Part shown: one piece after another, positions 1-11,660 of the stretch
How positions within the stretch are numbered: the stretch's first letter is position 1
How the letters are laid out: each line of letters opens with the position of its first letter
Source of the DNA: Macrotis lagotis
Taxonomy: Eukaryota > Chordata > Mammalia > Peramelemorphia > Peramelidae
Assembly: GCF_037893015.1 (NCBI RefSeq)
Contig: NC_133663.1
Coordinates: forward strand, 144,440,577 to 144,504,576
Direction: 5' to 3'
DNA: 64,000 bases
The notes under the pieces: model-generated
Database searches by the model: none
What the model was told of the DNA's origin: nothing
What the model saw: only the letters and a program-made list of their open reading frames with translations
Position numbers and translations under genes: made by a program

Positions 1-1174
1 CAAGGTAATCAGACATTCTAAGAGGCAAAATCAAGGAAGAAATGCATTCTTGACATGAGACAGAGGAAGCAGATTCTGCAAAGGTCATGGAGATAGTATA
101 TGACATGTCAAGGTAGCCAGTAGGCTAATTTGATCATAGCATGGAGAGAATAAGAATATAAGATTCATATGAAAAGGTAGGTATGAATAAGTTTGGGATG
201 GATTTTTGAGGGACACTATAAACACAGAACCAGATCTTATTTCCAAACATCCACAATAGACTGCTAATCCTTCACCATCAATAACCAATGTAGAGGAGGT
301 CAGGACTCTCAAAATTAACCAGGTTTCAGGTTGAAACATGACTTAAGCCTAGCTACTGACTCTTACTTACAAGGGACCATCTCCAGCCCTTTCCCCAATG
401 TTTCACAACCCTCTTTGATGTCTACCATCCTCTCAGTTAAAAGAACACATCGAGACCTTGGCAAAATCCCCTAGAGAAGGGGAATTTCTAATTTCTCTTC
501 CCATCTTCTAGTAATAGGGCTTCTATTATTACACTACATGTTATTTCTAATAATTAAACACTAACCATTTAGGAACTATCACCTGCTCCCCCCTCTTTGC
601 ATGTGTGCATGTGAGGGTATCACAAATAATAAAAATCATTTGATGCTTTGGCTAATTTTCCTGAACTTTTGGCCAATAATTCTTTTCATTGATTCTTTGC
701 TATGCCCAGGGATTGTCATGAACTGTACTGGTAAGAAAGGAAGGACTATTTCCTTTTCTTATTTTCTTTTCTTTGTCTTTTCCCTCCAGTTATGGGAAAT
801 GGGTTTTGGGGTTTTGTTTGCTTTAGTTTTTATTTTTGTTTTCCTATGTTGCTTGTCTTTAATTTCAGATGTCAGAAGTCAGGATTTAAAGTCATTGTGA
901 CTTTGGAGTTAGGATTTCAGGAAGGATAGTACGAAAGTCAGCTAGCCCACCTCCCTGGAGAAATCAGTAACTCAAAGTAAGGGTGAGAGGGTGAGGACTG
1001 AGGTTGAGTTGGACTTGGTCCTAGCACTGGATTATTTTTTTTTAATGTATTCAGGTCTTTATTTTTATGTTTGTTCTTTTCATTTGCTCAATATTGGGGA
1101 GTGGGGCAGCCCAATTGATTTTGGGAGAAAAAAAAGAAAGGCAGTAGATAAAAAACTAAATATATAAATAAAAA
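1..1174. other. AT-rich non-genic DNA
   Basis: I see no exon structure, RNA gene or clear repeat here. A 99-codon open frame at 601-900 on the plus strand is rich in Phe and Leu and looks like chance in a T-rich tract. Confidence 0.5.
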
Positions 1175-2437
1175 GTGTCAAGGGAACACTTCAGCTGCCT
1201 TGGCCTAGCTCTATCAGTTCTAATCCTATATCATAAAGCTGCAGTCATCAAAACTGCCTGGTACTGGTTAAGAAATAGAGTAATGATTCAGTGGATTAGG
1301 ATAGGTTCAAAAGAAATAATAATAAATGACTACAATAATCTACTGTTTGACAAATCCAAAGACATTAGTTTCTGGGATAAGAACTCACCGTTTAAAAATT
1401 TTTTTGGGGAAAACTGGAAAATAGTATGGCAAAAATTAAACATAGACCCACATTGCACACCCTATACTGAAATAAGGTCAAAATGGGTACAGGATTTAAA
1501 AGTAAAAGGTGACACCATAGATGAATTAGTGGTCCAAGAAACTCTAACAATTTGATCTATAGAAAGAGAAAAAATTTATGATCAAACAAGAAAAAGAATA
1601 CATTATAAACTGCAAAATGAATGATTTTGACTATATTAACTTTTAAAGATTTTCAACTAATAAAATCAATGCTTCCAAAATTAGAAGGAAAGCAGAAAGC
1701 TGGGAAACACTCTTCCAGGAGATCTGATAGAGGTCTCATTTCTAACATATACAGAGAAATGCATCATATTTATTAGGTTGCAAGTCATTTCCCAATTGAA
1801 ATATGGTCAAAGGATATGAATAGGCAATTTTAAAAAGAGGAATTAAAAGTTATATATAATCATATGAAAAAATTCTCCAAATCATTATTGATTAGAAAAT
1901 ACAAATGAAAACATCTTTATGGTATCATTTAATAGGTATCAGATTGGCTAAGATGACAAAAACGGAAAATGATCAATGTTGGAGAAGTCATAGGGTGATT
2001 GGGTCATTGCTGTATTGCCAGTGGAGCTGTGAATTGTTCCAACCATTCTGGAGAACAATTTGGAACTATGCCCACAACAATAAAACTGTTCATACTCTTT
2101 AACCCAGCAATTCAACTTCTAGGCCTATATCCAGAAGAAATAATAAAAAATGGGGAAAGTCCCACATGTTCCAGAATATTCATAGCTGCTCTTTTGGTAG
2201 TGCTAAAGAATTGGAAATTGAGGCAATGCCCATCAATTGAGGACTGATTAAACAAGTTATGGTGCATGAATATTATGAATTATTATTATTATTCTATAAG
2301 AATCCAAAAATGGTCATACTCTAGAGAAGCTTGGAACAAAGAATTACAGAATCTGATGCTGAGTGAAGGGAGCAACATCGAGAGAACATTCTACACATTA
2401 ATAACAATACTATGAGTTGATCAACCTTCATGGATGC
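1175..2437 (+). mobile_element. 5'-truncated L1 LINE, decayed ORF2 C-terminal part
   Basis: The translated pieces match the last third of L1 ORF2p. An open stretch at 1175-1555 carries the hallmark 'KAAVIKTAWYWLRNR' run, followed by 'LLFDK', 'FWDKNSPF' and 'TPYTEIRSKW'. Later frames show the C-terminal zinc-knuckle region ('ndQCW...h') around 1960-2000, the 'PAIQLLGLYPEE' motif near 2105-2150 and 'QCPSIED' near 2220. Frames change several times, so it cannot encode protein. The match fades near 2437 without a poly(A) tail, where a different GC-rich sequence begins. It is an old dead insertion; orientation is certain, the ends are approximate. Confidence 0.85.
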
Positions 2438-2860
2438 AAGTTCTTAGCAACCTGCCAAGACAACCCTGGGAGACTTGTTATGAACAACACAGACACTAGG
2501 CAGAGTGTGATGTAGAGCAGGCCCATGCAATGTCCAATAGGAAAAAGAGAATGGCGTTGGCAACTTAACTGAACATGAAGATGCCACCAATATGCAGCTG
2601 CACTGTGATTGATCTCTGGTTCTTCATCATTAAATGGAGCTGAGGGATGTTAAGATCTCCACCTTCCTCCAGTCAGAGTCATAAGGGTTGCAGTCCTCCT
2701 CGACTGGCAGGAGTGCAGTGGCACCGACTACAGAAGCTCCAGCAGTGGGGTCGGCAGCCCCGTCTTCCCTCTCCTGGAGCAGCAGCTACCACCCGCAGTT
2801 TAGCCAAAGGACCTGCTGGACACGAACCCCTTCCTCTTAGTACTGGATTCTTTAGGAATT
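2438..2860. other. GC-rich island of unknown origin, possible decayed processed pseudogene
   Basis: Bases 2640-2835 are far richer in G+C than anything nearby and contain several CpGs. The plus strand is open for 71 codons (2647-2862). The minus strand has an open stretch with more protein-like composition, ending in 'VEEDCNPYDSDWRKVEIL'. I do not recognise either. The neighbouring 2438-2640 is also moderately complex and not clearly L1. A retrocopy of a GC-rich mRNA or a fragment of an endogenous retroelement are both possible. Confidence 0.35.
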
Positions 2861-2989
2861 AATCCCTTACCCTACTCAGAAATTGAGAAGTCATTTGAGT
2901 GAGGTTCAGGTCCCCATATATTGCAGGAGTAAATTTATTTGTTATCAGACCTTTCAGTAAATATTCTTTTGTTAAAACTATTATATATT

Positions 2990-3028
2990 TGTATACATAC
3001 ATACATACATACATATATATATATATAA
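2990..3028. repeat. (TACA)n/(TA)n microsatellite
   Basis: A run of TACA units changes into TA dinucleotides. The flanks from 2861 to 3317 are AT-rich with nothing else recognisable. Confidence 0.85.
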
Positions 3029-3317
3029 TTTGACTTAATTTGGTATATTCTTTGCTCACTATGAAATTTTTCTCATTAAATTTATTTCTATATTGCTTTT
3101 GTTTTTATTGCTAACATTTATATACAAATATCTAGAAGGCTATTGCATGTCTACAATTCCATTTGCATATTCAGTTATGTTAGTTACTGTTTTAACTTAA
3201 TTTTATTCAGTGAATTCTTTGATTTTATTTCATTGTTTGAAAAGTGAATGGAAGGAGAGTCTGTACCTGTGATTTCATTTGCATAATATACTCTTTATTT
3301 ACTTTATAGTATTGAAA

Positions 3318-4760
3318 TAATTTTTAAATTTTTTTATTTTGAATTTTAAAATCCCCCCTCCCAATCTTGCTTCCCTCCCCCCCATCCCCTGCAAAAGGCA
3401 GTCTGTTAGTCTTTACATCGTTTCCATGGTATACATTTATCTAAGATGAATATGATGAGAGAGAAATCATATCCTTAAGGAAGAAAAATAAAATACAGTA
3501 TGAGAGATAGCAAAATTACATAATAAGAATACAAATACTTTTTTTTTTAAATTAAAGGTCTTTGGTATTTGTTAAAACTCCACAGTTCTTTCTCTGGATA
3601 CAGATGCTATTCTCCATCGCAGATATCCCCAAATTATGCCTGATTGTTGCACTGATGGAATGAGCAAGCATTAAGGTTGATCATCACTTCCATGTTGCTG
3701 TTAGTGTAAGCAATCTTCTTCTGGTGCTGCTCATCTTGCTCAGCATCAGTTCATGCAAATCCTTCCAGATTTTCCTGATTTCCCATTGCTCCTGGTGTCT
3801 AATAGAACAATATTGTTCCATCACATACATATACCACAGTTTGTTAAGCCATTCCCCAATTGAAGGACATTCACTCAATTTCCAATTCTTTGCCACCACA
3901 AACAGGACTGCTATGAACATTTTTGTCTAAGTGATGTTCTTACCCTTTTTCATAATCTCATCAAGGTATAGACCCAGTAGTTGGGATTGCTGGATCAAAT
4001 GCTATGCACATTTTTCTTGCCCTTTGGGTGTAATTCCAAATTGCTCTCCAGAAAGGTTGGATGAGTTCACAGCTCCAGCAACAATGTATTTGTGCCCCAG
4101 ATTTCCCACATTCCTTCCAACATTGATCATTGTCCTTTTTGGTCATATTGGCCAGTGTTAGATGTGTGAGGTGGTACCTCAGAGATGCTTTAATTTGCAT
4201 TTCTCTAAAAAGTAGTTTTTTAGAGCAATTTTTCATATGACTATGGATCACTTTGATTTCCTCATCTGTAAGTTGCTTTTTCATATCCATTGACCATTTA
4301 TCAATAGGAGAATGACTTTTTTTTTAAAAAAATGACTCAGTTCTCTGTATATTTTAGAAATGAGTCCTTTGTCATAAGTACTAGTTGTAAAAATTGTTTC
4401 TCAGTTTACTACATTTCTTTTGATCTTGGTTACAGTAGTTTTGTCAGTGCAAATGCTTTTTAATTCAATACAATTGAAATTATTTAGTTTCTTTTTAATG
4501 ATGTTCTCCATCTCTTCCTTGGTCATAAATATGTAGTATACTATTTTTTTTAGGTTTTTGCAAGGCAAATGGGGTTAAGTGGCTTGCCTAAGGCCACACA
4601 GTTAGGTAATTATTAAGTGTCTGAGACCAGATTTGAACCCAGGTACTCCTGACTCCAGGGCTGGTGCTTTATCCACTTCACCACCTAGCCACCCTGTAGT
4701 ATACTCTTAATAAGGATTTTCCCTTTGGTATTATAGGTAAGCAACTTCTTTTCAACTTGT
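3318..4760 (-). mobile_element. 5'-truncated L1 LINE (reverse orientation) split by a SINE
   Basis: Read on the minus strand, this carries the end of L1 ORF2 followed by the 3' UTR, whose pyrimidine-rich end lies at 3345-3390. A minus-strand open stretch at 3961-4290 encodes the ORF2 C-terminal region with 'DNDQCWKECGKSG' and 'CCWSCELIQPFWRAIWNY'. A second stretch at 3684-3920 gives 'NWKLSECPSIGEWLNKLWY' and 'QYCSI'. A younger SINE interrupts it at 4543-4695. Multiple frameshifts make it dead. The right end is uncertain, roughly 4735-4760. Confidence 0.85.
4543..4695 (-). mobile_element. tRNA-derived marsupial SINE nested in L1
   Basis: The minus strand reads as a full copy: a GGTGGCTAGGTGG-type head, a B-box-like 'GGTTCAAAT', and a tail ending in A-rich sequence (T-rich on the plus strand). 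A 10-bp target-site duplication, GTAGTATACT, lies at 4533-4542 and 4696-4705, which fixes both ends and shows insertion into the older L1. Confidence 0.9.
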
Positions 4761-4764
4761 AATA

Positions 4765-4885
4765 TAAGAGAATTGCTTGGACCATAAGAGCTTAAATGAC
4801 TTACTCAGAGCCAAAAAACCATTGTGTGTCAAGAGGAAACATTTTGAAACCAGGCCTTCCTAATTGGGGTCATCTATCTGTCCTA
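4765..4885 (-). repeat. degenerate SINE (MIR-like) fragment
   Basis: The plus strand reads 'CTTAAATGACTTACTCAGAG' followed by a diverged 'TTTGAAACCAGGCCTTCC', which matches the reverse complement of the tRNA-derived SINE core. It is old and partial. Confidence 0.45.
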
Positions 4886-4967
4886 TACCTTTGAGTAACC
4901 TACTTTTTCATTTAGACAAGCAAAAAATATATTTAAACTGCTTCATCTTTTTTACCATCTTTTAAAA

Positions 4968-5045
4968 AATTTATCTATTTTGAATTTTACATTTTCCCCC
5001 TAATTTCACTTCCCTTCCTCCTACCCCCCACAGAAGGCAGTCTGT
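4968..5045 (-). mobile_element. L1 3'-end fragment
   Basis: A short segment repeats the pyrimidine-rich L1 3' UTR terminus seen at 3318-3400 ('CCCCCCACAGAAGGCAGTCTGT'). Confidence 0.6.
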
Positions 5046-6789
5046 ATAAACTGTTTAATCTTATAGAAGTTCCAAGATAGTATAGTTACTAAGACTATTG
5101 GCTGTGAGATTACCACTATAGTTTCCTCTTAAGGATTGCTTAGTCATAGATTTATGATAGGAAAACATTGCTTTAAGATTAGGCCATGGAAAAATACTGA
5201 AATTTTAAGGATAATAAACTGCATGTCTAAAAATAGTATCTTGCCAAACTATCAATTTGTCTCTTCTCATTCCTTTTCCTTCACCTGTGTGCATCAAAAT
5301 CCTCATATACCTCTAACTTTGTATGCAAATTGACCAGGTTCAGGCAGTCTGAAAATCTGAAAATATCCCATTCACAGAAGGTACTGGGAGGGTACATCTC
5401 TCCTCCCTGAGAAAATGCTCTTTCTATGGGTCCAAGCCTTCTTACTTGAATGGACTAATAGATCCCTACCTCTGTACTTCTCCAATGCAGTGCCATCCTT
5501 TTGTGACTATTATTTTTTACTGTGTGGGTGTGTCTGAGTTATGTATTGCATATTTATATCATTATCTATGCATTATATTTCATGTATTGTATTTATATAG
5601 GTGAGTATATATATGTAATATATAAGAATTGATTTGTTCAACCACTATAAATTTCTTATAGTTCCCAGTGCTTGATTAATTCTTATAAAGCTTCATGATT
5701 CTTACAGGTATAAACTTCAGAATCTTGATAACAATAAGCTATTGAATAGCCAAACACACTGCAATACCATTTTAAAAAAGGAAATACAAGGATACATAGC
5801 TGTGTCATTCATCATTTACACAAGGTAAAATTACTTTCATCTAATTACCAAAAGCACAGTTGTGCAACTGAATTTATTTTCTTTATCTATAAAAACTAAA
5901 ATGGAGAATGACAAGAATTAAAACCTGTTCTACCCCACACTTTCTTTTGAAATTGGTTGGCAGTGTAGCACATTTTTTGATATAGACAGTGACTCCTTAT
6001 CAGTGCTCTGAAATCTGAGCCTGATTAGCTTACCAGGAACAACACTGGAGTCAGAGAAGTAGAAATCCAGGCAGAAAAAGGTTCCCTAAACAATGTCAGC
6101 TTCCAAATCAATGTATTATACTAGTGCCTCATATTTTTGGGTTGACATTTTTCTGATTATAAAACTAGATAGTCACAATACCAACTAACATATTTGCAAT
6201 GAGTACTAATGTCCAGAATAAACATCTTTAAGAACATTTTATCAATGTTACTTTAATATTTGATTCATGGGGTGATTGATTTAAAATTAACTTGCCAAAC
6301 CAGAAAAAAAAAATGAAACTTCAAAATGTCATTGGATAGAGATAAATATAAAGTCTATGACTAGAGTTGAAAAAAAAAAACAGTTTCTCAAGTACCATAT
6401 GGGGAAGACATGATGCTTTATAGGGGATTTCATAAGGAGAAAAACATGAGGGGGAAAACAAACAAAACAATTTAAGAGTTACAAATCAACAGAAAGATAG
6501 TTACTCAAAATAAATGTACTGAAACTGCAATAATAGGATCATGTTCATAAGTAGAAACATGATAATTAAACTATAGTAATCTATAATAATCTACAGTGAG
6601 ATCATATCTGTAAGTATTATGTACAATTCTGAGTGTGGCAGTTCAAATATGTAAGATGTAATCAAACAGTAACATGCACTGAAGTAGGATACTAGAATGC
6701 TGAATTATTTGGAAACCACATTCTATGAGGAATGGATGATATAACTGGAAATATTTAGACTAGGAAAAAATATTGCCTAAGGATGTTCG
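5046..6789. other. unique AT-rich non-genic DNA
   Basis: No exon, RNA gene or repeat is recognisable. It holds only short A-runs and TA-rich tracts, for example near 5560-5620. Confidence 0.5.
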
Positions 6790-7325
6790 CTCTACATTTT
6801 CTTCACTTTAGTCCATGCTCCCTCCATTCATTCTTCAAGTGATCTTCCTAAAATGCAGGCCTGATTGTGTTATTTTCCATATTCAATAAACTCTAGTGTC
6901 TCCCTATCACCTAAAATTGCTGGTGTTCAAAACCTTTCATAACTTAATCCCTTCCTACTCCTGCAGTCTTCTTATACCTTGCTCACCACAATATACTCTG
7001 TGATCTAATGACACTGGCCTCCTTGCTGTTTCTCTCACAAGATATTCCATCTTGTGACTGCATTTTCAGTGGCTTTTTTTTTGCTTTCCTGGAATTCTAA
7101 TCCTTTATCTCTCACACTTTACAAGAAATTTTATGTATCCACTTTAATGTTTGTTAATTATCTCCAATTAATTGTTATTTATCCATAGTTTTTTTTTAAA
7201 TTCCTTAATCATACGGTAAACTTCTTGAGATGAGGGACTGCCTTTTGCCTTTCTTTGTATTCTCAGCTCTTAATCCAGCGCTTATTGTATAGAAAGTGCT
7301 TGATAAATTATTAAAGATTGATGAA
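6790..7325 (+). mobile_element. L2 LINE 3' region
   Basis: The order of landmarks follows the L2 3' part: 'CTCTGTGATCTAATGACACTGGCCT' split by changes, 'CCTTGCTGTTTCTCTC', 'TTAATTATCTCC', and the terminal 'CTTGAGATGAGGGACTGCC' followed by 'GTGCTTGATAAATTATTAAAG'. It is strongly diverged, as expected for an old element. Confidence 0.75.
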
Positions 7326-7652
7326 CAATATTCACATAGCTATAATAATAGACATCTTCTGAAGTATCAGAGGATAATACTGGGATAAATGAATACAGTT
7401 TACTTAAAAATAGATTTTAGGTCAATATAAGTCAATCTTTATAAAATCAGAGCTGCTATTTTATTTTTATACTTGACTCTGGGGAGATATTTTATTGAAG
7501 GCTGATTTTTACAATGGATTGAAATTTACTCTAGATGACCATGAACATTTAAAAAAATCTAAATTAGAGTCTACAAACATATAATTTATCACAATGGCAA
7601 TTTAAGCTACTAAATGACTTTAAATGTTAATGATTTAAAGACAGATTTTTGG

Positions 7653-7782
7653 GAAAACAGAGTAGAGGCAATTGGGGTTAAGTCATTTGCCCTGGGTCAC
7701 ACAGCTGTAAGTGTCTGAGTCTGGATCTGGACTTCAAGCAAGGGCTGGTGTTTCTATCCACTATTCCACCTAGCTGTCCCAA
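7653..7782 (-). mobile_element. tRNA-derived SINE, older copy
   Basis: On the plus strand 'GGGGTTAAGTCATTTGCCC', 'GTCACACAGCT', 'TGTCTGAGTCTGGATC' and 'CCACCTAGCTGTCCC' appear in the order expected for a reversed SINE. It is more diverged than the full copies elsewhere. Confidence 0.75.
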
Positions 7783-8067
7783 TTTATTTTAAAGGAATAA
7801 TCTCAGTGTTATGTGACATAAATATGAAAATGAGTTATAGCTTAAATATCTCGAGTCTAGATTACAATTACCTGTAAGAAGTGGGATATTAAGGTATATA
7901 TTGCGTGTGTTGTTTTAGCTTACAATCACATAAAATTTTGTAATTCACAATTGTCTTCCTCACTAGGCTGTGAGTTAGATGCAACAAGTGAATATTATTT
8001 GTATTTTAAGGAAGGGAAAACTGAGTCACAATTTGTCAGTGAGCAATTTATTGAAGAACACATGGCA

Positions 8068-8233
8068 GTGGGGTAGCTAGGTGGAGTAGTGGATAAAGCA
8101 CCAGCCTTGGAGTCAGGAGTACCTGGGTTCAAATCTGGTCTCAGACACTTAATAATTACCTAGCTGTGTGGCCTTGGGCAAGCCACTTAACCCCATTTGC
8201 CTTGCAAAAATCTAAAAAAAAAAAAAAAAAGAT
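8068..8233 (+). mobile_element. tRNA-derived marsupial SINE with poly(A) tail
   Basis: This is a full-length, little-diverged copy: 'GTAGCTAGGTGG' head, 'GGGTTCAAATCTGG' box, 'GTGGCCTTGGGCAAGCCACT', and a long A tail at about 8213-8230. The target-site duplication CACATGGCA is at 8059-8067 and 8234-8242, so both ends are exact to a base or two. Confidence 0.92.
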
Positions 8234-8242
8234 CACATGGCA

Positions 8243-10737
8243 TTAATTTGTTGGAGCCAGACTTGTAACTTAATGAAGATATAATTATAAGAAATCTAGC
8301 ATTCTTTTTAATTTACCATACAGAATCTGATGAAAAAAGCTATAATTATGGATCTGGAGACTTTGGAAATGGGAAACTATTTTGAAATGGGAGCAATAGA
8401 AAAGATTTTGTTGACATTGATTGGACAACTTGAAGCAGGATAAATGGAAAGGCTGAAACATGAGTGATTGGAAGGAATCAAAGCAAAAAGAAAAACAAGC
8501 TCCCACTGTAGGTCTCAATATCCTCTTCTATAAAATTAAGAAAATAATAGGTGATCTCAAGATACTGCTGATATATAAGAAAAGATAATTAATATATTGC
8601 TCAAATTTACCTGTAGTATGACCATTATGGGCATTTTGGTTCTGTCAAATTTTCAAAAATAATGAGAGGTAAACAGTGGATGTTTGTTAAAGTTAAGATT
8701 AGGTAAATTGAGGCACAGAGATTTGAGCAAGATCAATTTATTAGTCAAACACCAACTTACCAATGAATAAGCTCCCAGCTTTCTCAGCAAAACTAAGATT
8801 CTGAAATAGCAGCACTATTTTCATATATAATTGTGGTGAGTTCAACATAAAGAACAGAATTTTATAGGGAACAAGTGATGATTAGTTATAAGAGCTTGTT
8901 CTGAAAACCAACATTCTTGTTTGGAAATTGGGAATGAGGTGTTTGCAACAATTCCCTCCTTCCTTTTTATGACTAAGAAATGCTCATTGTTTGAATAGAT
9001 CAACAGGGTTAGAGAGAGTGGACTAGCTTCCTTTGCACAGTAAACCAGACATATTTGAAGGATAGTTTGTGGGTGTAAAGATATGAAACCACGATTTCCC
9101 TGTGTTACTCCCATTCCTCAAGGATAAAAAATATTTCCTTGAGGCAAGAACAGAATAGTGATTAGTAGGCAATCTGAATTTAGAAAAGAATCATGACTTA
9201 GGCAGTTAATAGGCCAAAAATCAACCTGTAAATAGGATCAATTAAAAATGATACAAAATCAATCTGATAATTTCATCATTGAGCTAAAGAACATGGTAAA
9301 ATTAACTAGTTCTTGCTTCAAGGAAGGAAATTAATAATTTGCAGGGAAAGTCAAAAATAAGGATTTTAAAGAGATACAAAAACAAAAAACTAATGTTAAG
9401 AAAAAAAGATAATAAATTAATTTAAAAATTAATGTAACTAGCTTATGGCCTAAGTGAGATCCCACAGTGGAGAAGAAACCAAGTTTGCAGTTGAGGGAAA
9501 AATCAGGAGAATTCTCTAAGGTAAACTTTAGGGAAAAAAATCAAACAATGTTAAAAATATTTATTCATATAAATTAACCATTTTAGTCATCCATGTTGAT
9601 TAACTCAAATAATTATTATTTCTTCACTTTGACTCTTGATGCTTCACATGTTTAAAATATGAAGCCATGTATATACATATATGCATATATACATATAAAC
9701 ATATGTGTAGATATCTATATCTATATATATAAGATATTCAGATTTTTCAGATTTCAAGAGCAGTAGCTTGTGATTCATGCCAATGACGATGGCATAAAGA
9801 CATACATAAGAATTAGACAATGTACACAGATGATCTATAGAATCTTAACTGTGTACAAATTAAATTTGAGATGCCACTGGCCCTATTTGTACTGATTAAA
9901 TCGAAACACAGATTTCTCATTTATTTCATTAATCTGATTAACCAATGTAAATAACAAAGCAATAACATTTACAACTAAGTAAAGATTTTCCTCTGAGTAA
10001 TAATACTTGACTGTTTTATCTTGAGTTGTTTTTTAGTTTGGAAGAACGCTACTCAGATTTGAGAATGTTCTGTGACAGTCTGGATTTATTCTTTAAGCAT
10101 CTCATATATTATCCATAGTTAAACTTGATATAACTTGTATGCCAATAGAAGAATGTGTAACCTACAAAAATGATGCAATCTTCAAATCAATTAAGGATTA
10201 AATAAGAAGGAATGAATGGATTTTATTACAAAAGGGGAAACAATAAAAAGCTTATTATAATACTGAACACATTTCCATATTTCTCCCATTATTAATATTT
10301 TCTCATCAGTACATAATTATTTCTTAGGAAGTAAACATGAAAATATAGTTAATCAGTTTTAAATCAAACTTGAAACATTATAGCTAAGCTCTTTGAATTG
10401 CACTACTGAGAAGGAATTAAAAATGTTTTCCCATCATAATCCATAAACTTGTAACTTGGATAAAACATTGAGATTCCATACTTCACTATAGTCTAAAGTA
10501 AATCTTATATCTAGAGCAATAGATTCTATTTTTCAATTTTTTTGGTACGTTTTGAATATTTTTAAATATAGAATTTGATTTTTATACTCTATAGATAACA
10601 ATAAATTCCTAATAAACTATATGTGAAATTTAGTATTTACCCAAATTAGTATCCATTTTTCTATTCTCAAAGTTAAAATAAATTGCTTTTCAATCATGAT
10701 TAACTCTTCTGACCCTATTAAGGACTTTGTTTTTGTT
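8243..10737. other. unique AT-rich non-genic DNA
   Basis: I see no gene. A TA/CA-rich tract lies at about 9668-9732. Short open frames here lack codon bias or similarity. Confidence 0.5.
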
Positions 10738-10935
10738 TTTTTTTTTTTATCAAAGATAGTGAAGTGATTTGCCATGTCCTTCTCCAGATCATTTTACAAA
10801 TGAAAAAGCAAAGGCAAGCAACTTGATTAAGATCACATTGCTAGTAGGTTTCTGAGGTCAATTTTAAACTTTGGAAAATGGGTCTTCCTGAGTTGGCACT
10901 CTATCAGTTTTCCTCCCAGCATCTTTGCTTTTCAT
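10738..10935 (-). mobile_element. SINE of the second marsupial family (GCCAAG...AATGAGC type)
   Basis: The T-run at 10738-10750 (A tail), 'AGTGATTTGCCATGTCCTTCTCCAG', 'CATTTTACAAATGA', and the distal 'GTAGGTTTCTGAGGTCA' match the reverse complement of a longer tRNA-derived SINE whose other copies here are at 34498-34705 (plus) and 42893-43125 (minus). It is diverged. Confidence 0.65.
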
Positions 10936-11504
10936 TCCATTTTGAGATACTCCAACCTTATATTTCAACTTTAGATTTTAAGAATTATTCTTTTTACAGT
11001 TGTAACTGTGAGTTGACTAGCATAAACTTTTGTATAAAATGGGTCTTACAAATAATGAAAATACAAGATATATCTGAATTGTACTAAATTTACTTAGTCA
11101 TTTCTGTTGCTTGAATCCAAAAAACCAATCATTACTACTGTGAAGACCTTATTTGAGTGTAATTAGATAAATAAGGATAGTGACAGGGTTTACATAGCTT
11201 GGAGAGTTGTTCGGGGAGAATAGAAAGTACATTTGATAGTTTAAATGAATGGAATTTGTTGTGCTCTGATTCAATTGAAATCTATTCAAATGTTTCTTTG
11301 TTATCTTTTTAAGAGGACCATGAAGCAAGTATACAACAGCATTTTAGGATACTGAAAGCTTAAACATGAGAACCCACTTCAGAGTATTTTTCTTAAGTGG
11401 AGAAATATTAGGATTAGATCTCTCAGTCCAAGGAATACTTAATATTTCTTAATAAAATTAAGTTCCATATGCAGTCTCATTGCTTATTTACATTCTAAAG
11501 ATTA

Positions 11505-11660
11505 TTTACCTTGCCTTTCTAATAAGATTAGGAACTTCATAAAAGTAGAGATCCTATCTCATACATCTTTATATTTCCATAGTGCTATTATAGATCCCTG
11601 AACAATGTCTGGCACAAAGTAGACAGTAAGAAATAATTCTTGTTTGATTCTTGTTTAGGT
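11505..11660 (+). mobile_element. L2 LINE 3'-end fragment
   Basis: It shows the L2 terminus pattern: 'TTAGGAACTTCATAAAAGTAGAGATCC', broken by changes, then 'AATGTCTGGCACAAAGTAGAC' and an AATAA-rich end. It is short and old. Confidence 0.6.

Noticed and set aside
601..900. 99-codon hydrophobic open frame
   Set aside because: Phe/Leu-rich translation of a T-rich tract, no family resemblance, no gene context.
4543..4695. tRNA-like sequence in the SINE heads (here and in the other copies)
   Set aside because: The heads are tRNA-derived promoters of SINEs and do not fold as intact tRNA genes.
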